Source of the DNA: Modicisalibacter muralis
Lineage (GTDB): Bacteria > Pseudomonadota > Gammaproteobacteria > Pseudomonadales > Halomonadaceae
Assembly: GCF_900102945.1 (NCBI RefSeq)
Contig: NZ_FNGI01000004.1
Coordinates: 235,655 to 299,654, forward strand
DNA length: 64,000 bases
Direction: 5' to 3'
Each line of letters begins with the position of its first letter. Position 1 is the stretch's first letter. Shown here in pieces: positions 1 through 9,289 of this stretch. The position numbers and the translations under genes were made by a program. The notes below the pieces were generated by a model that was not told the DNA's origin, ran no database searches, and saw only the letters and a list, made by a program, of their open reading frames with translations.

Positions 1-248
1 TCATGCACCAGTTCGATCATTCGCTGATGCATCTGCGCAAGAACGTCCTCATTGTAATAGCCCCGTGCAATCCCCGATTGGTTGGTAGCGACGGCGAGGG
101 CCCAGCCGGCTTGCGATAGTCGAGCGATGGCGTCGATGGCCTGCGGGTAGGGTATCCATTCGTCGAGAGATTTGATGTAGGCATCGGAATCGTGGTTGAT
201 CACGCCGTCACGGTCGAGAATGATCAGGTTTTGCGGAGAAATTGGCAT
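1..248 (-). CDS. gmhB: D-glycero-beta-D-manno-heptose 1,7-bisphosphate 7-phosphatase, partial (C-terminus off the left edge)
   Basis: Translating leftward from the ATG at 248 gives a protein beginning MPISPQNLIILDRDGVINHD. This is the HAD-superfamily N-terminus with the nucleophile and acid-base pair D12 and D14 in DxDG, followed by a VATNQSGIARG motif near residue 50, typical of GmhB. The enzyme removes the 7-phosphate of heptose bisphosphate on the way to ADP-heptose for the lipopolysaccharide inner core. About 82 residues are visible; the family is about 180-190, so more than half is missing. hldD and hldE of the same pathway are in this window. In Pseudomonas gmhB also lies beside glyS near oriC. 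Confidence 0.9.
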   Translation of the reverse strand, partial: MPISPQNLIILDRDGVINHDSDAYIKSLDEWIPYPQAIDAIARLSQAGWALAVATNQSGIARGYYNEDVLAQMHQRMIELVH

Positions 249-296
249 GAGGGCGTGAGACCAGTACAGCGCGAGAGTGATGCCAGTGTAGAGTGA

Positions 297-312
297 TGTT
301 TCACGTGGAACA
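297..312. other. parS centromere-like site 1 (ParB binding)
   Basis: TGTTTCACGTGGAACA differs from a perfect palindrome at one symmetric position and matches the widely conserved chromosomal parS consensus with core CACGTG. It lies in the gmhB/glyS intergenic space, 40 bp (about four helical turns) before a second site. parS is bound by ParB for origin segregation and is normally found within a few tens of kb of oriC. Confidence 0.9.
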
Positions 313-336
313 ATCATTGCTCCGGGCTACGGCCCA

Positions 337-352
337 TGTTTCACGTGAAACA
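337..352. other. parS centromere-like site 2 (ParB binding)
   Basis: TGTTTCACGTGAAACA is a perfect 16-bp palindrome and a canonical parS sequence. It is 25 bp from the terminator of glyS and faces the first parS across a short GC-rich spacer. I found no other CACGTG-centred match to the full consensus in the window. Confidence 0.92.
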
Positions 353-365
353 TTAGCGAAACGAG

Positions 366-398
366 AAGGGCCGGCACCCGTAGGAATGCCGGCCCTTT
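366..398 (-). terminator. Rho-independent terminator of glyQS
   Basis: An 11-bp perfect stem (AAGGGCCGGCA, 366-376, pairing with 388-398 or its one-base register shift) encloses a loop of about 10 nt, directly after the glyS stop. The minus strand continues with a modestly T-rich tail; the plus-strand tail CTTTATT suggests it could also act in the other direction. Confidence 0.75.
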
Positions 399-416
399 AT
401 TGCCATCCATCGGCGC

Positions 417-2483
417 TTATTGCTGCAGTTCGGCAATATCCGCGACTTCGAGGAACAATCCCTGGAGGTTGGCCAGCAGCGCCAGGCGGTTGCGGCGTAC
501 GGCCTCGTCGTCGGCCATGACCATCACTTCGTCGAAGAATGTATCCACCGGCGTGCGCAGCCCGGCAAGGGCGTCGAGAGCTTCGCTGTAGCGAGCCTCG
601 GCGACCAGCGGCACCACCTCGCGCTGACGTGCTGCCAGCGCTTCTGCCAGGGCTTTCTCGGCACCTTCCAGGAGTAGTTCCTCGGAAACGTGCGTCGATA
701 CCTCGTCGTCTTGCTTGGCCAGGATATTGGCGACGCGCTTGTTGGCGGCAGCCAGCGCGGCGGCTTCCTCGCGCTGCGCGAAGGCATGCACGGCATGCAC
801 GCGTCGTGCGAAATCCAGCGGTCGCGTGACCGGACGAGAGCGCACGGCGAGATAAACCTCCACGGCGATGCCTTCGTCCTGAGTCCAGGCCCGGAAACGG
901 TCGAGCATATAGTCGAGCACATCGTCGACAAGCCCGCTGGCCTTGGGCAGATCGCGATGCTGAGCGGCGGCTTGCTCGAGCAGTTCTCGCAGGTCGAGGT
1001 CGAGCTTGGCCTTGATCAGAATGTTCAGTACGCCAATAGCGGCGCGGCGCAGTGCGAACGGATCCTTGGCGCCGGTCGGGCGTTGGCCGATGCCGAAAAT
1101 GCCGGTCAGGGTGTCGAGGCGGTCGGCCAGGGCCAGGGCCAGGCCGGTGCGGGTCCGGGGAATATCATCGCTGGCGAAGCGCGGCAGGTACTGCTCGTCC
1201 AGCGCCTGTGCGACATCCTCCGGCTCGCCATCGTGGCGCGCGTAGTAACAGCCCATGGTGCCCTGTAGTTCGGGAAATTCGAGCACCATCTCGGTGACCA
1301 GATCGCATTTGGCCAATTGCGCGGCACGCGCGGCATGCCCGACATCGCCTTCGATGCGCTCGGCAATGTAACGGGCCACGGCTTCGCTGCGCCGGGCCTT
1401 GTCGGCGAGGCTGCCGAGCTGCTGCTGAAAGACCACGCTGGCCAGCCCGTCGCGTCGCGAGGCCAGGCTGTGCTTGAGATCGGCCTCGAAGAAAAAGGCC
1501 GCATCGGCCAATCGCGGGCGGATGACCTTCTCGTTGCCGGCGATCACCTGTTGCGGGTCGTGGCTGTCGATGTTGGCAATGGTGATGAACGCCGGCTTGA
1601 GCTTGCCGGCGTCGTCGAGCAGGTGAAAGTATTTCTGATTGGCCTTCATCGACGAGATCAGGCACTCGGCGGGTACCTCGAGGAAGCGCTCATCGAAGCT
1701 ACCGGTCAGTGCCACCGGCCATTCGACCAGACCGCTGACTTCCTCGAGCAGGCTCTCATCGATGACCGCCGTGGCTTCCTGAACCTCGGCTTCGGACAAC
1801 ACCTGCTCGCGGATGCGTTCGCGGCGCCGCTGCCGATCGGCCAGCACATAGGCGTCTTCCAGCGCGTCGAGGTAGTCATCGGCATGGGCCAACGGGATGG
1901 CTGCAGGGGCGTGGAAGCGGTGGCCCCGCGTTTCGCGCCCGGCATCCAGGCCGAGTATCGATGCCGCGACGATATCGCCGCCATACAGCATCATCAGCCA
2001 ATGCACCGGCCGCGAGAACTCGATGCGTGACGCACCCCAGCGCATGTTCCTGGGTACCGGCAAGTCGGCGATCGCCTTGGCGACGATGCCGGGAAGCAGC
2101 GTCGTCACGGATTCGCCGGGCTGCTCGAAGCGATAACCCAGCCAGGTACCCTTGTCGGTCTCGAGCTGGATCAGTTCGTCGACGCCGACGCAGCAGGAAC
2201 TGGCGAAGCCCTGGGCGGCCCGGGTCGGCTCGCCGTTCTTGTAGGCGGCGGCCAGTGCTGGGCCTCGGCGTTCGATCCGGCGGTCGGGCTGCTTGCCGTC
2301 GAGTTCGCGGATTCGCACCGCCAGACGGCGTGGCGTGGCGAAGGCCTGCACCTCGCCGAAGGCGACCTCGGCTTCGCGCAGGCCAGCGGCGATTGCCTCG
2401 GCGAAGGCGTCGGATAACGTGTCGATGGCACTCGGCGGCAGCTCTTCGACGCCCAGTTCGATCAATAGGGTGTTGGCGGCCAT
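417..2483 (-). CDS. glyS: Glycyl-tRNA synthetase beta subunit
   Basis: This 688-residue protein begins MAANTLLIELGVEELPPSAI, the conserved start of bacterial GlyS; E. coli GlyS is 689 residues. With GlyQ it forms the alpha2-beta2 synthetase that charges tRNA-Gly in the cytoplasm. The beta subunit carries the tRNA-recognition and C-terminal anticodon-binding part. glyQ is 2 bp upstream, so the two are one operon ending at the hairpin at 366-398. Nothing looks damaged. Confidence 0.97.
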   Translation of the reverse strand: MAANTLLIELGVEELPPSAIDTLSDAFAEAIAAGLREAEVAFGEVQAFATPRRLAVRIRELDGKQPDRRIERRGPALAAAYKNGEPTRAAQGFASSCCVGVDELIQLETDKGTWLGYRFEQPGESVTTLLPGIVAKAIADLPVPRNMRWGASRIEFSRPVHWLMMLYGGDIVAASILGLDAGRETRGHRFHAPAAIPLAHADDYLDALEDAYVLADRQRRRERIREQVLSEAEVQEATAVIDESLLEEVSGLVEWPVALTGSFDERFLEVPAECLISSMKANQKYFHLLDDAGKLKPAFITIANIDSHDPQQVIAGNEKVIRPRLADAAFFFEADLKHSLASRRDGLASVVFQQQLGSLADKARRSEAVARYIAERIEGDVGHAARAAQLAKCDLVTEMVLEFPELQGTMGCYYARHDGEPEDVAQALDEQYLPRFASDDIPRTRTGLALALADRLDTLTGIFGIGQRPTGAKDPFALRRAAIGVLNILIKAKLDLDLRELLEQAAAQHRDLPKASGLVDDVLDYMLDRFRAWTQDEGIAVEVYLAVRSRPVTRPLDFARRVHAVHAFAQREEAAALAAANKRVANILAKQDDEVSTHVSEELLLEGAEKALAEALAARQREVVPLVAEARYSEALDALAGLRTPVDTFFDEVMVMADDEAVRRNRLALLANLQGLFLEVADIAELQQ

Positions 2484-2485
2484 GC

Positions 2486-3448
2486 TCAGGCGTCTCCCTG
2501 TTCGGCTAGCGGCTCTTTGGCCAGTAATTCACGGCGCACAGCCTCTGGCGCCATGGGGAAGCCGGCAGCCTTGCGCGATTGGTAATAGGCATTGGCGACA
2601 TCGCGGGCCATGGTGCGCACGCGCAGGATATAGCGCTGACGCTCGGTCACCGAAATGGCATGTCGGGCGTCGAGCAGGTTGAAGGTATGCGAGGCCTTGA
2701 GCACCATTTCATAAGCGGGCAACGGTAGGTCGGCTTCGAGCAGCTTGCTGCATTCGCCTTCGAGGTGATCGAAAGCGGCGAACAGCGCCGGTACGTCGGC
2801 GTGCTCGAAATTGTAGGCGGACTGTTCGCGCTCGTTCTGCAGATAGACGTCGCCATAGCTGACCCGGCTGCCATCGGGGGCGACGGTCCAGGTCAGGTCG
2901 TAGACGCTATCGACGTCCTGCAGATACATGGCGATGCGTTCCAGGCCATAGGTCAGCTCGCCGGTGACCGGGAAACATTCGATGCCGCCGGCCTGCTGGA
3001 AATAGGTAAACTGCGTGACTTCCATGCCGTTGAGCCAGATTTCCCAGCCCAGCCCCCAGGCACCCAGGGTCGGCGACTCCCAGTTGTCCTCGACGAAGCG
3101 GATATCATGGACCAGCGGGTCGAGGCCAAGGCGCTCGAGGGAGCCCAGATAGAGCTGCTGAAAGTCGGCGGGCGAGGGTTTCATCACGACCTGGAACTGG
3201 TAGTAATGCTGCAGGCGGTTGGGGTTCTCGCCATAGCGGCCGTCGGTGGGGCGGCGCGAGGGCTGCACGTAGGCGGCATTCCAGGTTTCCGGGCCGATGG
3301 AGCGCAGGAACGTGGCCGGGTGGAAGGTGCCGGCACCGACTTCCATATCCAGCGGCTGCATGATCACGCAGCCCTTTTCGGCCCAGTACTGCTGCAGGGC
3401 GAGAATCAGGCCCTGAAAGGTTTTCACGTCTGGCGTCGACTGTGTCAT
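2486..3448 (-). CDS. glyQ: Glycyl-tRNA synthetase alpha subunit
   Basis: The 320-residue catalytic subunit contains the family-defining [18 protein letters not shown] segment near the N-terminus and class-II motifs further in ([19 protein letters not shown]). An in-frame GTG at 3460 would add four residues. I chose the ATG at 3448 because [12 protein letters not shown] aligns with the usual GlyQ start; neither start has a strong Shine-Dalgarno sequence. It is the first gene of the glyQS operon and diverges from hldD. Confidence 0.96.
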   Translation of the reverse strand: MTQSTPDVKTFQGLILALQQYWAEKGCVIMQPLDMEVGAGTFHPATFLRSIGPETWNAAYVQPSRRPTDGRYGENPNRLQHYYQFQVVMKPSPADFQQLYLGSLERLGLDPLVHDIRFVEDNWESPTLGAWGLGWEIWLNGMEVTQFTYFQQAGGIECFPVTGELTYGLERIAMYLQDVDSVYDLTWTVAPDGSRVSYGDVYLQNEREQSAYNFEHADVPALFAAFDHLEGECSKLLEADLPLPAYEMVLKASHTFNLLDARHAISVTERQRYILRVRTMARDVANAYYQSRKAAGFPMAPEAVRRELLAKEPLAEQGDA

Positions 3449-3573
3449 TGGGTGAAGCACCGTTGGCCCATGAATTCACGAACCGCTAAGTATACAATTA
3501 CCCGTTAATCGGTTATAGGCCGAACCCGACATGACGGCCGCCCACGACATTGGACGGCCACGGAGGATCAAAC

Positions 3574-4530
3574 ATGATCGTAGTGACAGGCGGCGCGGGT
3601 TTCATCGGCGCCAATCTGGTCAAGGCGCTCAATGCGCGCGGCCATAACGATGTGCTGGTGGTCGACGATCTGACCGATGGCACCAAGTTCGTCAATCTGG
3701 CCGACTGCACGCTCGGTGACTATCTGGACAAGGACGACTTTCGGTCCCGGGTGCGCGCCGAGCTGCGCGGTGAAAATGGCCGACTGCCGTCGATCGAGGC
3801 CATCTTCCACGAAGGCGCCTGCTCGGACACCACCGAATGGGATGGCAAGTTCATGCTCGACAACAACTTCGAGTACTCCAAGGACCTGCTGCACTTCTGT
3901 CAGAAGAAGGGCATTCCCTTCCTCTATGCGTCGTCGGCGGCGACCTACGGCGGTAGCGAAATCTTCCGCGAAGCGCCTGAATTCGAGAAGCCGCTGAATG
4001 TCTACGGCTACTCCAAGCTGCTGTTCGACCAGTACGTGCGCAGCCATTGGGAGAGCTTTACCAGCCAGGTGGTGGGGTTTCGTTACTTCAACGTCTATGG
4101 CCCGCGCGAGCAGCACAAGGGCAAGATGGCCAGCGTCGCCTACCATCACCACACGCAGGTCAGTCAGGGCCAGAACCCGCGCCTGTTCGGTGCCTGGGAC
4201 GGCTATGAGGCCGGCATGCAGAGCCGCGATTTCATCTATGTCGGCGACGTGGTGGACGTCAACCTGTGGTTTCTCGATCACCCCGAGCGTGGTGGCATCT
4301 TCAACCTGGGCACGGGGCGTGCCGAGCCCTTCAAGGCCATCGCCGACAGCGTGATCGCTTTCCACGGCAAGGGCGATATCGACTTCATCGACTTTCCCGA
4401 CGAACTCAAGGGCCGCTATCAGAGCTATACGCGCGCCGATATTTCGCGGCTGCGCGAGGCAGGTTACGACGCCGAGTTCAGGACCGTGGCCGAGGGTGTG
4501 CGTGCCTATCTGGAATGGCTTAATGGCTGA
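3574..4530 (+). CDS. hldD: ADP-L-glycero-D-manno-heptose 6-epimerase
   Basis: This 318-residue SDR-fold epimerase starts [20 protein letters not shown], with the GxxGxxG nucleotide-binding loop at residues 7-13 and a YxxxK catalytic pair at Y144/K148. It converts ADP-D,D-heptose to ADP-L,D-heptose, the donor for inner-core heptosyltransferases. A strong GGAGG lies just before the ATG at 3574, which rules out the upstream TTG at 3550. The stop overlaps the start of waaF by 8 bp, so the two are translationally coupled. Confidence 0.96.
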   Translation: MIVVTGGAGFIGANLVKALNARGHNDVLVVDDLTDGTKFVNLADCTLGDYLDKDDFRSRVRAELRGENGRLPSIEAIFHEGACSDTTEWDGKFMLDNNFEYSKDLLHFCQKKGIPFLYASSAATYGGSEIFREAPEFEKPLNVYGYSKLLFDQYVRSHWESFTSQVVGFRYFNVYGPREQHKGKMASVAYHHHTQVSQGQNPRLFGAWDGYEAGMQSRDFIYVGDVVDVNLWFLDHPERGGIFNLGTGRAEPFKAIADSVIAFHGKGDIDFIDFPDELKGRYQSYTRADISRLREAGYDAEFRTVAEGVRAYLEWLNG

Positions 4531-5539
4531 GACGAACGCAGAGCGCATCCTGGTCGTCGGCCCGTCCTGGGTCGGCGACATGGTCATGGCGCAGAGCCTG
4601 TTCCAGACGCTCAAGGCGCGTCAGCCCGATTGCACGATCGCGGTGCTGGCGCCGGCCTGGTCGCAGCCGATTCTGGCACGCATGGCCGAGGTCGACGAGG
4701 CCATCGCCCTGGATGTCGGGCATGGCGAGTTCGGTTGGCGGGCACGGCGTCGCGTAGCGCGTACGCTCAAGGGGCGCTTCGAGCGCGCCATCGTGCTGCC
4801 GCGCTCGTGGAAATCGGCGCTGGTGCCGTTCCTGGCCGGGATACAGCAGCGGGTCGGGTTCACCGGCGAGCAACGCCTGATACTGCTCACCGAGCGCCGC
4901 AAGCTGGACAGGAGCATGCTCGATCAGACGGTAAAGCGCTTCGTTTCGCTGGGGTTGAGCGCCGATGAGGCGCGTCGAGGCGATTTCGCATGTCCCCATC
5001 CACGACTGACACTCGATGCCGACAACCTGGCCGCACTCAAGGCCGAGCATGGGCTGGGCCAGCGCCCGGCGATCGGCATGATGCCCGGCGCCGAATATGG
5101 CCCGGCCAAGCAGTGGCCATTGGCGCATTTTCGCAGCCTGACGGAACGCCTGATCGCCGCAGGCTACGAGGTGCGGGTGTTGGGTGGCCCCAAGGATGTC
5201 GAGGCCGGCGAGTGGATCGCTGCCGGCCTGAGTCACGCGCACAACCTGTGCGGCAAGACGCGGCTGGCCGATGCCGTCGACCTACTCGCCGACTGTCGCC
5301 AGGTGGTAACCAACGACTCGGGGCTGATGCACGTCGCCGCCGCGGTGGGTACCCGGGTGCAGGCCATTTACGGGTCGTCGTCGCCGCTCTACACGCCGCC
5401 GCTGACTAGCCGCGCCGACATTCATACCCTGGCACTGACCTGCTCGCCATGCTTCGAGCGCACCTGCCCGCTGGGACACACCAACTGCCTTAACCAACTC
5501 GACCCCGAGCGCTTGATGCTGGCGCTGCAGGATCGTTGA
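4523..5539 (+). CDS. waaF: ADP-heptose:LPS heptosyltransferase II (GT9)
   Basis: This 338-residue GT9 enzyme opens with [19 protein letters not shown], the WaaF N-terminal signature, and has the GT-B C-terminal donor site [15 protein letters not shown]. It adds the second L,D-heptose to the Kdo2-heptose inner core at the cytoplasmic face. The start ATG at 4523 overlaps hldD by 8 bp. The C-terminal [17 protein letters not shown] segment is cysteine-rich, as in WaaF homologues. Confidence 0.94.
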   Translation: MAETNAERILVVGPSWVGDMVMAQSLFQTLKARQPDCTIAVLAPAWSQPILARMAEVDEAIALDVGHGEFGWRARRRVARTLKGRFERAIVLPRSWKSALVPFLAGIQQRVGFTGEQRLILLTERRKLDRSMLDQTVKRFVSLGLSADEARRGDFACPHPRLTLDADNLAALKAEHGLGQRPAIGMMPGAEYGPAKQWPLAHFRSLTERLIAAGYEVRVLGGPKDVEAGEWIAAGLSHAHNLCGKTRLADAVDLLADCRQVVTNDSGLMHVAAAVGTRVQAIYGSSSPLYTPPLTSRADIHTLALTCSPCFERTCPLGHTNCLNQLDPERLMLALQDR

Positions 5540-5564
5540 GCGTTGTCCTGGCACTTTCTTTATG

Positions 5565-5576
5565 TTAGCATGCTAA
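5565..5576. repeat. 12-bp perfect palindrome in an AT-rich promoter region
   Basis: TTAGCATGCTAA sits in the 110-bp gap before the orphan gene at 5650, in sequence much more AT-rich than its surroundings. It may be an operator or part of a promoter for that gene. I recognise no specific regulator for it. Confidence 0.35.
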
Positions 5577-5649
5577 TTAAATTTTCCATGAAACGCCTTG
5601 GCGTCTAGCGTCAAATAACAGCAGATCGTTAGTAACGAAGGGGGATCGA

Positions 5650-6618
5650 TTGGCAATCATACGCGCTCCGGCCGGTGAAGAGGCCTTCTACGAGCTGTAC
5701 AGCCCCGCCTTGAAATGGACGGTTCGCCGCGCTCGCCTTCAGCATGCCATTCGCGAATCCTTTCAGCGCTATGTCGGCGTTCCAATCGAGGAGTTATGGT
5801 TCCAGCTGTGGTGGACCGGCGGCGCGGGAGCGCAGACCCTCGAGCGCCTGGGGCTGCCACGTCGCTCCATCGAGTCGTGTCTGGGCGATGCCTTGACGCT
5901 GATGGTCGATCCCCGGCGTTTGCTTTACTCCGCGAGGTTGCCGCGTGGCGCGGGTGGCTCGGCGTTTTCCTCGAGCACCTTCATCTGGGATGGCGATTGG
6001 GACCTGCGCAGAGGCGATCTGCGTGCCGGCTCGCGCTACCGCTTTATCTCCGAATTGGATGAGCGGCGCGACGACCTGCGCGCCACCGAGCGCTTCCGGA
6101 CCTTAAAAGCACGCCTTGACGAAGGCCGGCCCTGGTCTTCCCACCAGCAGGGTATCCTGCTCGATAGCGAGCAGAAGATCCTGGCGTACCTGAGGCTTTA
6201 CCTCGGCTTTCTCGATGGCATGGCGCAGATGGGCTTCAATGCGCAGCTCGGCAAGGACCGGCCTGGCGTAGCGATCTCTCGAACGGGGAAAATACTGAAG
6301 ATAAACCGCGGCTTACATCGACTGGCCATGGCGCAACGCCTCGGTATACCGCAGATTCCCGTCCAGGTAAGGGCCGTGCATCGCCAATGGTGGAACGACG
6401 TCACGGGCGATGCGGTGGGCCATGCCGCGCTGGCGAAACTGCTGGCGGCGTTACCCGACTGCGAACCCGAGCTCGAAGCGGGCCCTCTCGTTCACGTACT
6501 GCCCGGGACGTTGACGAATCAGCCGTGGCCCGAACCGCGAGTGTCGCAGCATCTGCTCACTCGAGATTGTCCCACAGGCGTGCCTGTAGGGCGCTCTCCT
6601 CGCGTAGACGCGCATTGA
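5650..6618 (+). CDS. Uncharacterised protein with a ParB/Srx-like motif, in the LPS locus
   Basis: This 322-residue soluble protein has no signal peptide or membrane segment that I can see. Around residues 205-240 it reads GVAISRTGKILKINRGLHRLAMAQRLGIP followed by PVQVRAV. The pattern G-hR-l-A--lG-ip-v resembles the ParB N-terminal (ParB/sulfiredoxin-like nuclease) fold, but no catalytic role can be assigned. Tryptophan- and arginine-rich blocks precede it (WFQLWWTGG). The start is TTG at 5650, chosen for the AAGGGGG just upstream. Its last 62 bp overlap the convergent OpgB-like gene. It lies between waaF and the core glycosyltransferases, so a role in envelope biosynthesis is possible but unproven. 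Confidence 0.75.
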   Translation: MAIIRAPAGEEAFYELYSPALKWTVRRARLQHAIRESFQRYVGVPIEELWFQLWWTGGAGAQTLERLGLPRRSIESCLGDALTLMVDPRRLLYSARLPRGAGGSAFSSSTFIWDGDWDLRRGDLRAGSRYRFISELDERRDDLRATERFRTLKARLDEGRPWSSHQQGILLDSEQKILAYLRLYLGFLDGMAQMGFNAQLGKDRPGVAISRTGKILKINRGLHRLAMAQRLGIPQIPVQVRAVHRQWWNDVTGDAVGHAALAKLLAALPDCEPELEAGPLVHVLPGTLTNQPWPEPRVSQHLLTRDCPTGVPVGRSPRVDAH

Positions 6619-8137
6619 TGTACTCCAGGCCGTGGCGCTCGATCAGCGTTTGCGCCGGCGACAGCAACGAGGCGCCCAGGCCGGCGCGATGCGCGGGCAC
6701 CGTGAAGCCCAGCGCTTCGAGCACGGTGGGCAGTACATCGACCATCGACGCTTCACGACGGATCACCCGGCCCGGCGTCAGCCCATTGCCAAACATCATC
6801 AGGGTGTTCTCGCGCGGCCCGGCGATCAACCGCTGCCAAGCCGAGTTCTTCATCGACAGATGATCGCTTGAGATCACTACCAGCGTATTGTCGAGCAGCC
6901 CCTCGGCGTCCAGGCCCTCGATGAAGCGGCGCACCAGCCAGGCCGTGCACTCCACCGAATAGAGAATGCTCACCCCATCGAATTCACCCTGGCGCGCGCG
7001 GCAATCCCGCGCGGGGTAGCCGTAAGGGGGATGCGCGGACAGTGTCAGGCCAACGAACACATAAGGCGTCGCTGGGTCGCTGGCCAAGCGGCGGATGCGC
7101 TCGTGGGCCATGGCCAACAGGGAGTCGTCATAGAGTCCCCAGTCGTTGAGATAGCTCGGATCATCGAGTCGCGGGCTCAGTTGCTCGCGGCCCAACACCG
7201 CATCGAAGCCATGATTCTTGTAGAAGATGCCCTTGCCGGCGAAATCGATGCTGGCGCCGCCCATGTAGACCTGCCGATAACCGCGCTTGTCGAGCAGGTC
7301 GCCAAGGCACTCGACGCCGGGCAAGACGTATTCCAGCGGCTCGAATTGGCCGTCCTCGAATATCCCGACCGGCATCAGTGGCGTGCCGCACTGGCTGGCG
7401 ATCATGCCGGCGGTGGTCCAGCCGGTGTTCTCGATCTGGCGCACGCCATGGAACACCACGCCGCGCTCGCCAAGCGCCTCGAGATCGTCGTAGACGTTGC
7501 CGAAGCGTGCCTCGTCGGTATAGGTGCCTTCGGTGCTCTCCATGTAGATAACGATCAGGTTGGGCAATACCGCGGGCACGGCCTCGATGCCGGGTGGCAC
7601 GTAGCGGCGATCCAGCCAGGCGCCATCCTCGGTGACGATGGCGGCGCCTTGCTGGGTGATCCCGAACAACAGCGGGTTGAAGGCCAGCAGAAAGAGCACC
7701 AGCACGCGTTCATGCAGGCGCCAGCGATGATCGGCGCGCACCAGCCAAGTGAAGGCCGCCAGCATCGCCAGTGCCGCCAGCGTGTAGAGAATCGCGGCAA
7801 GAATGCGCTGGGTGCCGCCATGATCCTCGATGCCGGCCTGCAGGTGGAAGATCACCGCGCCCATGTCGATCTTGCCGTAACTGTCGGCCAGAAACAGGTA
7901 GAGCCACCACAACGCCAGCGGCAGCAGCGACCAGGGCCAGGCACGGCGGCGCGCGCGCCGCTGCGTGGCATCGCCCCAGCGCAGGCTCCAGGCAAGCAAC
8001 AGCCACAGCGCGAGGATCGGCACTGTCCAGATGTGGCGCAGCGAGAACACCGTGGTAACGGCAAAGCCGACACACAGGCCCAGATGACCCAGTGCCCACC
8101 AGCGAAGATGGGGTAGACGGATCGACATTCGCTTCAT
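6557..8137 (-). CDS. OpgB/MdoB-like phosphoglycerol (or phosphoethanolamine) transferase, membrane-anchored
   Basis: Of 526 residues, the first ~160 hold about four membrane helices. The rest is an alkaline-phosphatase-superfamily domain. It follows E. coli OpgB closely: YMESTEGTY (metal site), TGWTTAGMIASQCGTPL (threonine nucleophile region), GGASIDFAGKG, HGFD, NDWGLYDD and SSDHLSMKN. OpgB transfers phosphoglycerol from phosphatidylglycerol to periplasmic glucans, but is 763 residues; this protein lacks that long C-terminal periplasmic part. Its place at the end of an LPS-core operon suggests LPS or another envelope glycan as acceptor (inference). The start ATG at 8137 has AAGGA six bases upstream; a longer in-frame extension to 8188 lacks one. 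Confidence 0.8.
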   Translation of the reverse strand: MKRMSIRLPHLRWWALGHLGLCVGFAVTTVFSLRHIWTVPILALWLLLAWSLRWGDATQRRARRRAWPWSLLPLALWWLYLFLADSYGKIDMGAVIFHLQAGIEDHGGTQRILAAILYTLAALAMLAAFTWLVRADHRWRLHERVLVLFLLAFNPLLFGITQQGAAIVTEDGAWLDRRYVPPGIEAVPAVLPNLIVIYMESTEGTYTDEARFGNVYDDLEALGERGVVFHGVRQIENTGWTTAGMIASQCGTPLMPVGIFEDGQFEPLEYVLPGVECLGDLLDKRGYRQVYMGGASIDFAGKGIFYKNHGFDAVLGREQLSPRLDDPSYLNDWGLYDDSLLAMAHERIRRLASDPATPYVFVGLTLSAHPPYGYPARDCRARQGEFDGVSILYSVECTAWLVRRFIEGLDAEGLLDNTLVVISSDHLSMKNSAWQRLIAGPRENTLMMFGNGLTPGRVIRREASMVDVLPTVLEALGFTVPAHRAGLGASLLSPAQTLIERHGLEYINARLREESALQARLWDNLE

Positions 8138-8206
8138 GAATCCTTTCGTTGGAACTGCAAGACTATCGCGAACGCCTCCGACGGTCACGCCGCTGTCATG
8201 CTGCTG

Positions 8207-9289
8207 TCATCGGTCGTGCTGCCGCGCTGCGCGGGCACGCAGCGAAGACAGCAGGCGGCGATACAGCGCCAGGTAGGCGTTAGCCATGGCGGCCGGCGTG
8301 AAATCGCCCAGGCGCTGCTTGGCACCGGCGGTCAAGCGCTCGCGGCGCGCAGGGTCGTCGAGCAGCGCGGCGATGGCGGCTGCCAGGGCGGCCGCGTCGC
8401 CCGGTTCGACCAGCACGCCGCTTGCATCGTCGATCACGATGTCGGGTATGCCATCGACATTGGCGGCGACGATCGGCACGCCATGATCCATGGCATCGAG
8501 CAGGATCGAGCCGAGCCCCTCATTGCGCGATGGGAAGGCGAACAGGTCCATGACCTCGAGGTAGTCGCCGACGTTGTCCTTGAAGCCCTCCCAGACGAGA
8601 TTGTCAAGATCGGCGCTCTCCTGCTTGAGCCGCGCCTCGTCCTCGCCTTGGCCGAGGCACACGAACAACAATTCCGGGTGACTCTCGCGCAGGCTTCTCG
8701 CCGCTGCGATCAATAGCCGCTGTCCCTTGTGACGGTCGACCAGCGCGCCGATATGGCCAACGATCCGACGCCCGCTGAAACGCGCGCGCAGCGCCGCGAC
8801 CCGCTGCGGATCGCTTGGCAGGTGAGCCAGCGTGCTGGGGATGCGCGCCACGGGGCACCAGGCGCGCCGGCGCAGTTGCTGCTCGATCACCGAGGAGATC
8901 GCCACGGCGCTGGCGGCAGCGCCGTAGGTCAGGCGATTGGCCAGCTTGGTCTTGACCGGCTGGGGAACCCGCCGGGTGAGCAGATACGGCGTATTGCGCA
9001 GCCAGCGGTGCAGATAGGCCCAATGCACGGCCTTGGCCTCGTGGGCATGCACCAGGTCGGCACGATCGCCGGTGAAATGCCCGCCGAGCTGATGATCGGC
9101 GGGAATGATGACGATATCGACGCCATCGAGCTCGCCCGGCATGGGTGAATCGCGACGACAGACCAGGCTCTGCGCGACGCCGAGCCTGGCGAGCGCGCGA
9201 ATCAGCAGTACGGTCTGGCGTTCGCCGCCCCTAAAGCCCCGCGCCAGATTGACGTGGCGCACATGCAAGGGGGACGTCGGCTGCGCCAT
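8207..9289 (-). CDS. GT4-family glycosyltransferase (LPS core)
   Basis: The 360-residue GT-B enzyme begins MAQPTSPLHVRHVNLARGFRGGERQ, with a GGERQ acceptor-domain loop. The C-terminal donor-binding half has GHIGALVDRHKGQ, a DLFAFPSRNEGLG segment with the E-x7-E type acidic motif, and a GVLVEPGD end. The start ATG at 9289 overlaps the TAA of the upstream GT2 gene (TAATG), a clear sign of coupling; the open frame further upstream is just antisense-free read-through of the GT2 gene. Sugar and linkage cannot be read from the sequence. Confidence 0.85.
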   Translation of the reverse strand: MAQPTSPLHVRHVNLARGFRGGERQTVLLIRALARLGVAQSLVCRRDSPMPGELDGVDIVIIPADHQLGGHFTGDRADLVHAHEAKAVHWAYLHRWLRNTPYLLTRRVPQPVKTKLANRLTYGAAASAVAISSVIEQQLRRRAWCPVARIPSTLAHLPSDPQRVAALRARFSGRRIVGHIGALVDRHKGQRLLIAAARSLRESHPELLFVCLGQGEDEARLKQESADLDNLVWEGFKDNVGDYLEVMDLFAFPSRNEGLGSILLDAMDHGVPIVAANVDGIPDIVIDDASGVLVEPGDAAALAAAIAALLDDPARRERLTAGAKQRLGDFTPAAMANAYLALYRRLLSSLRARAARQHDR

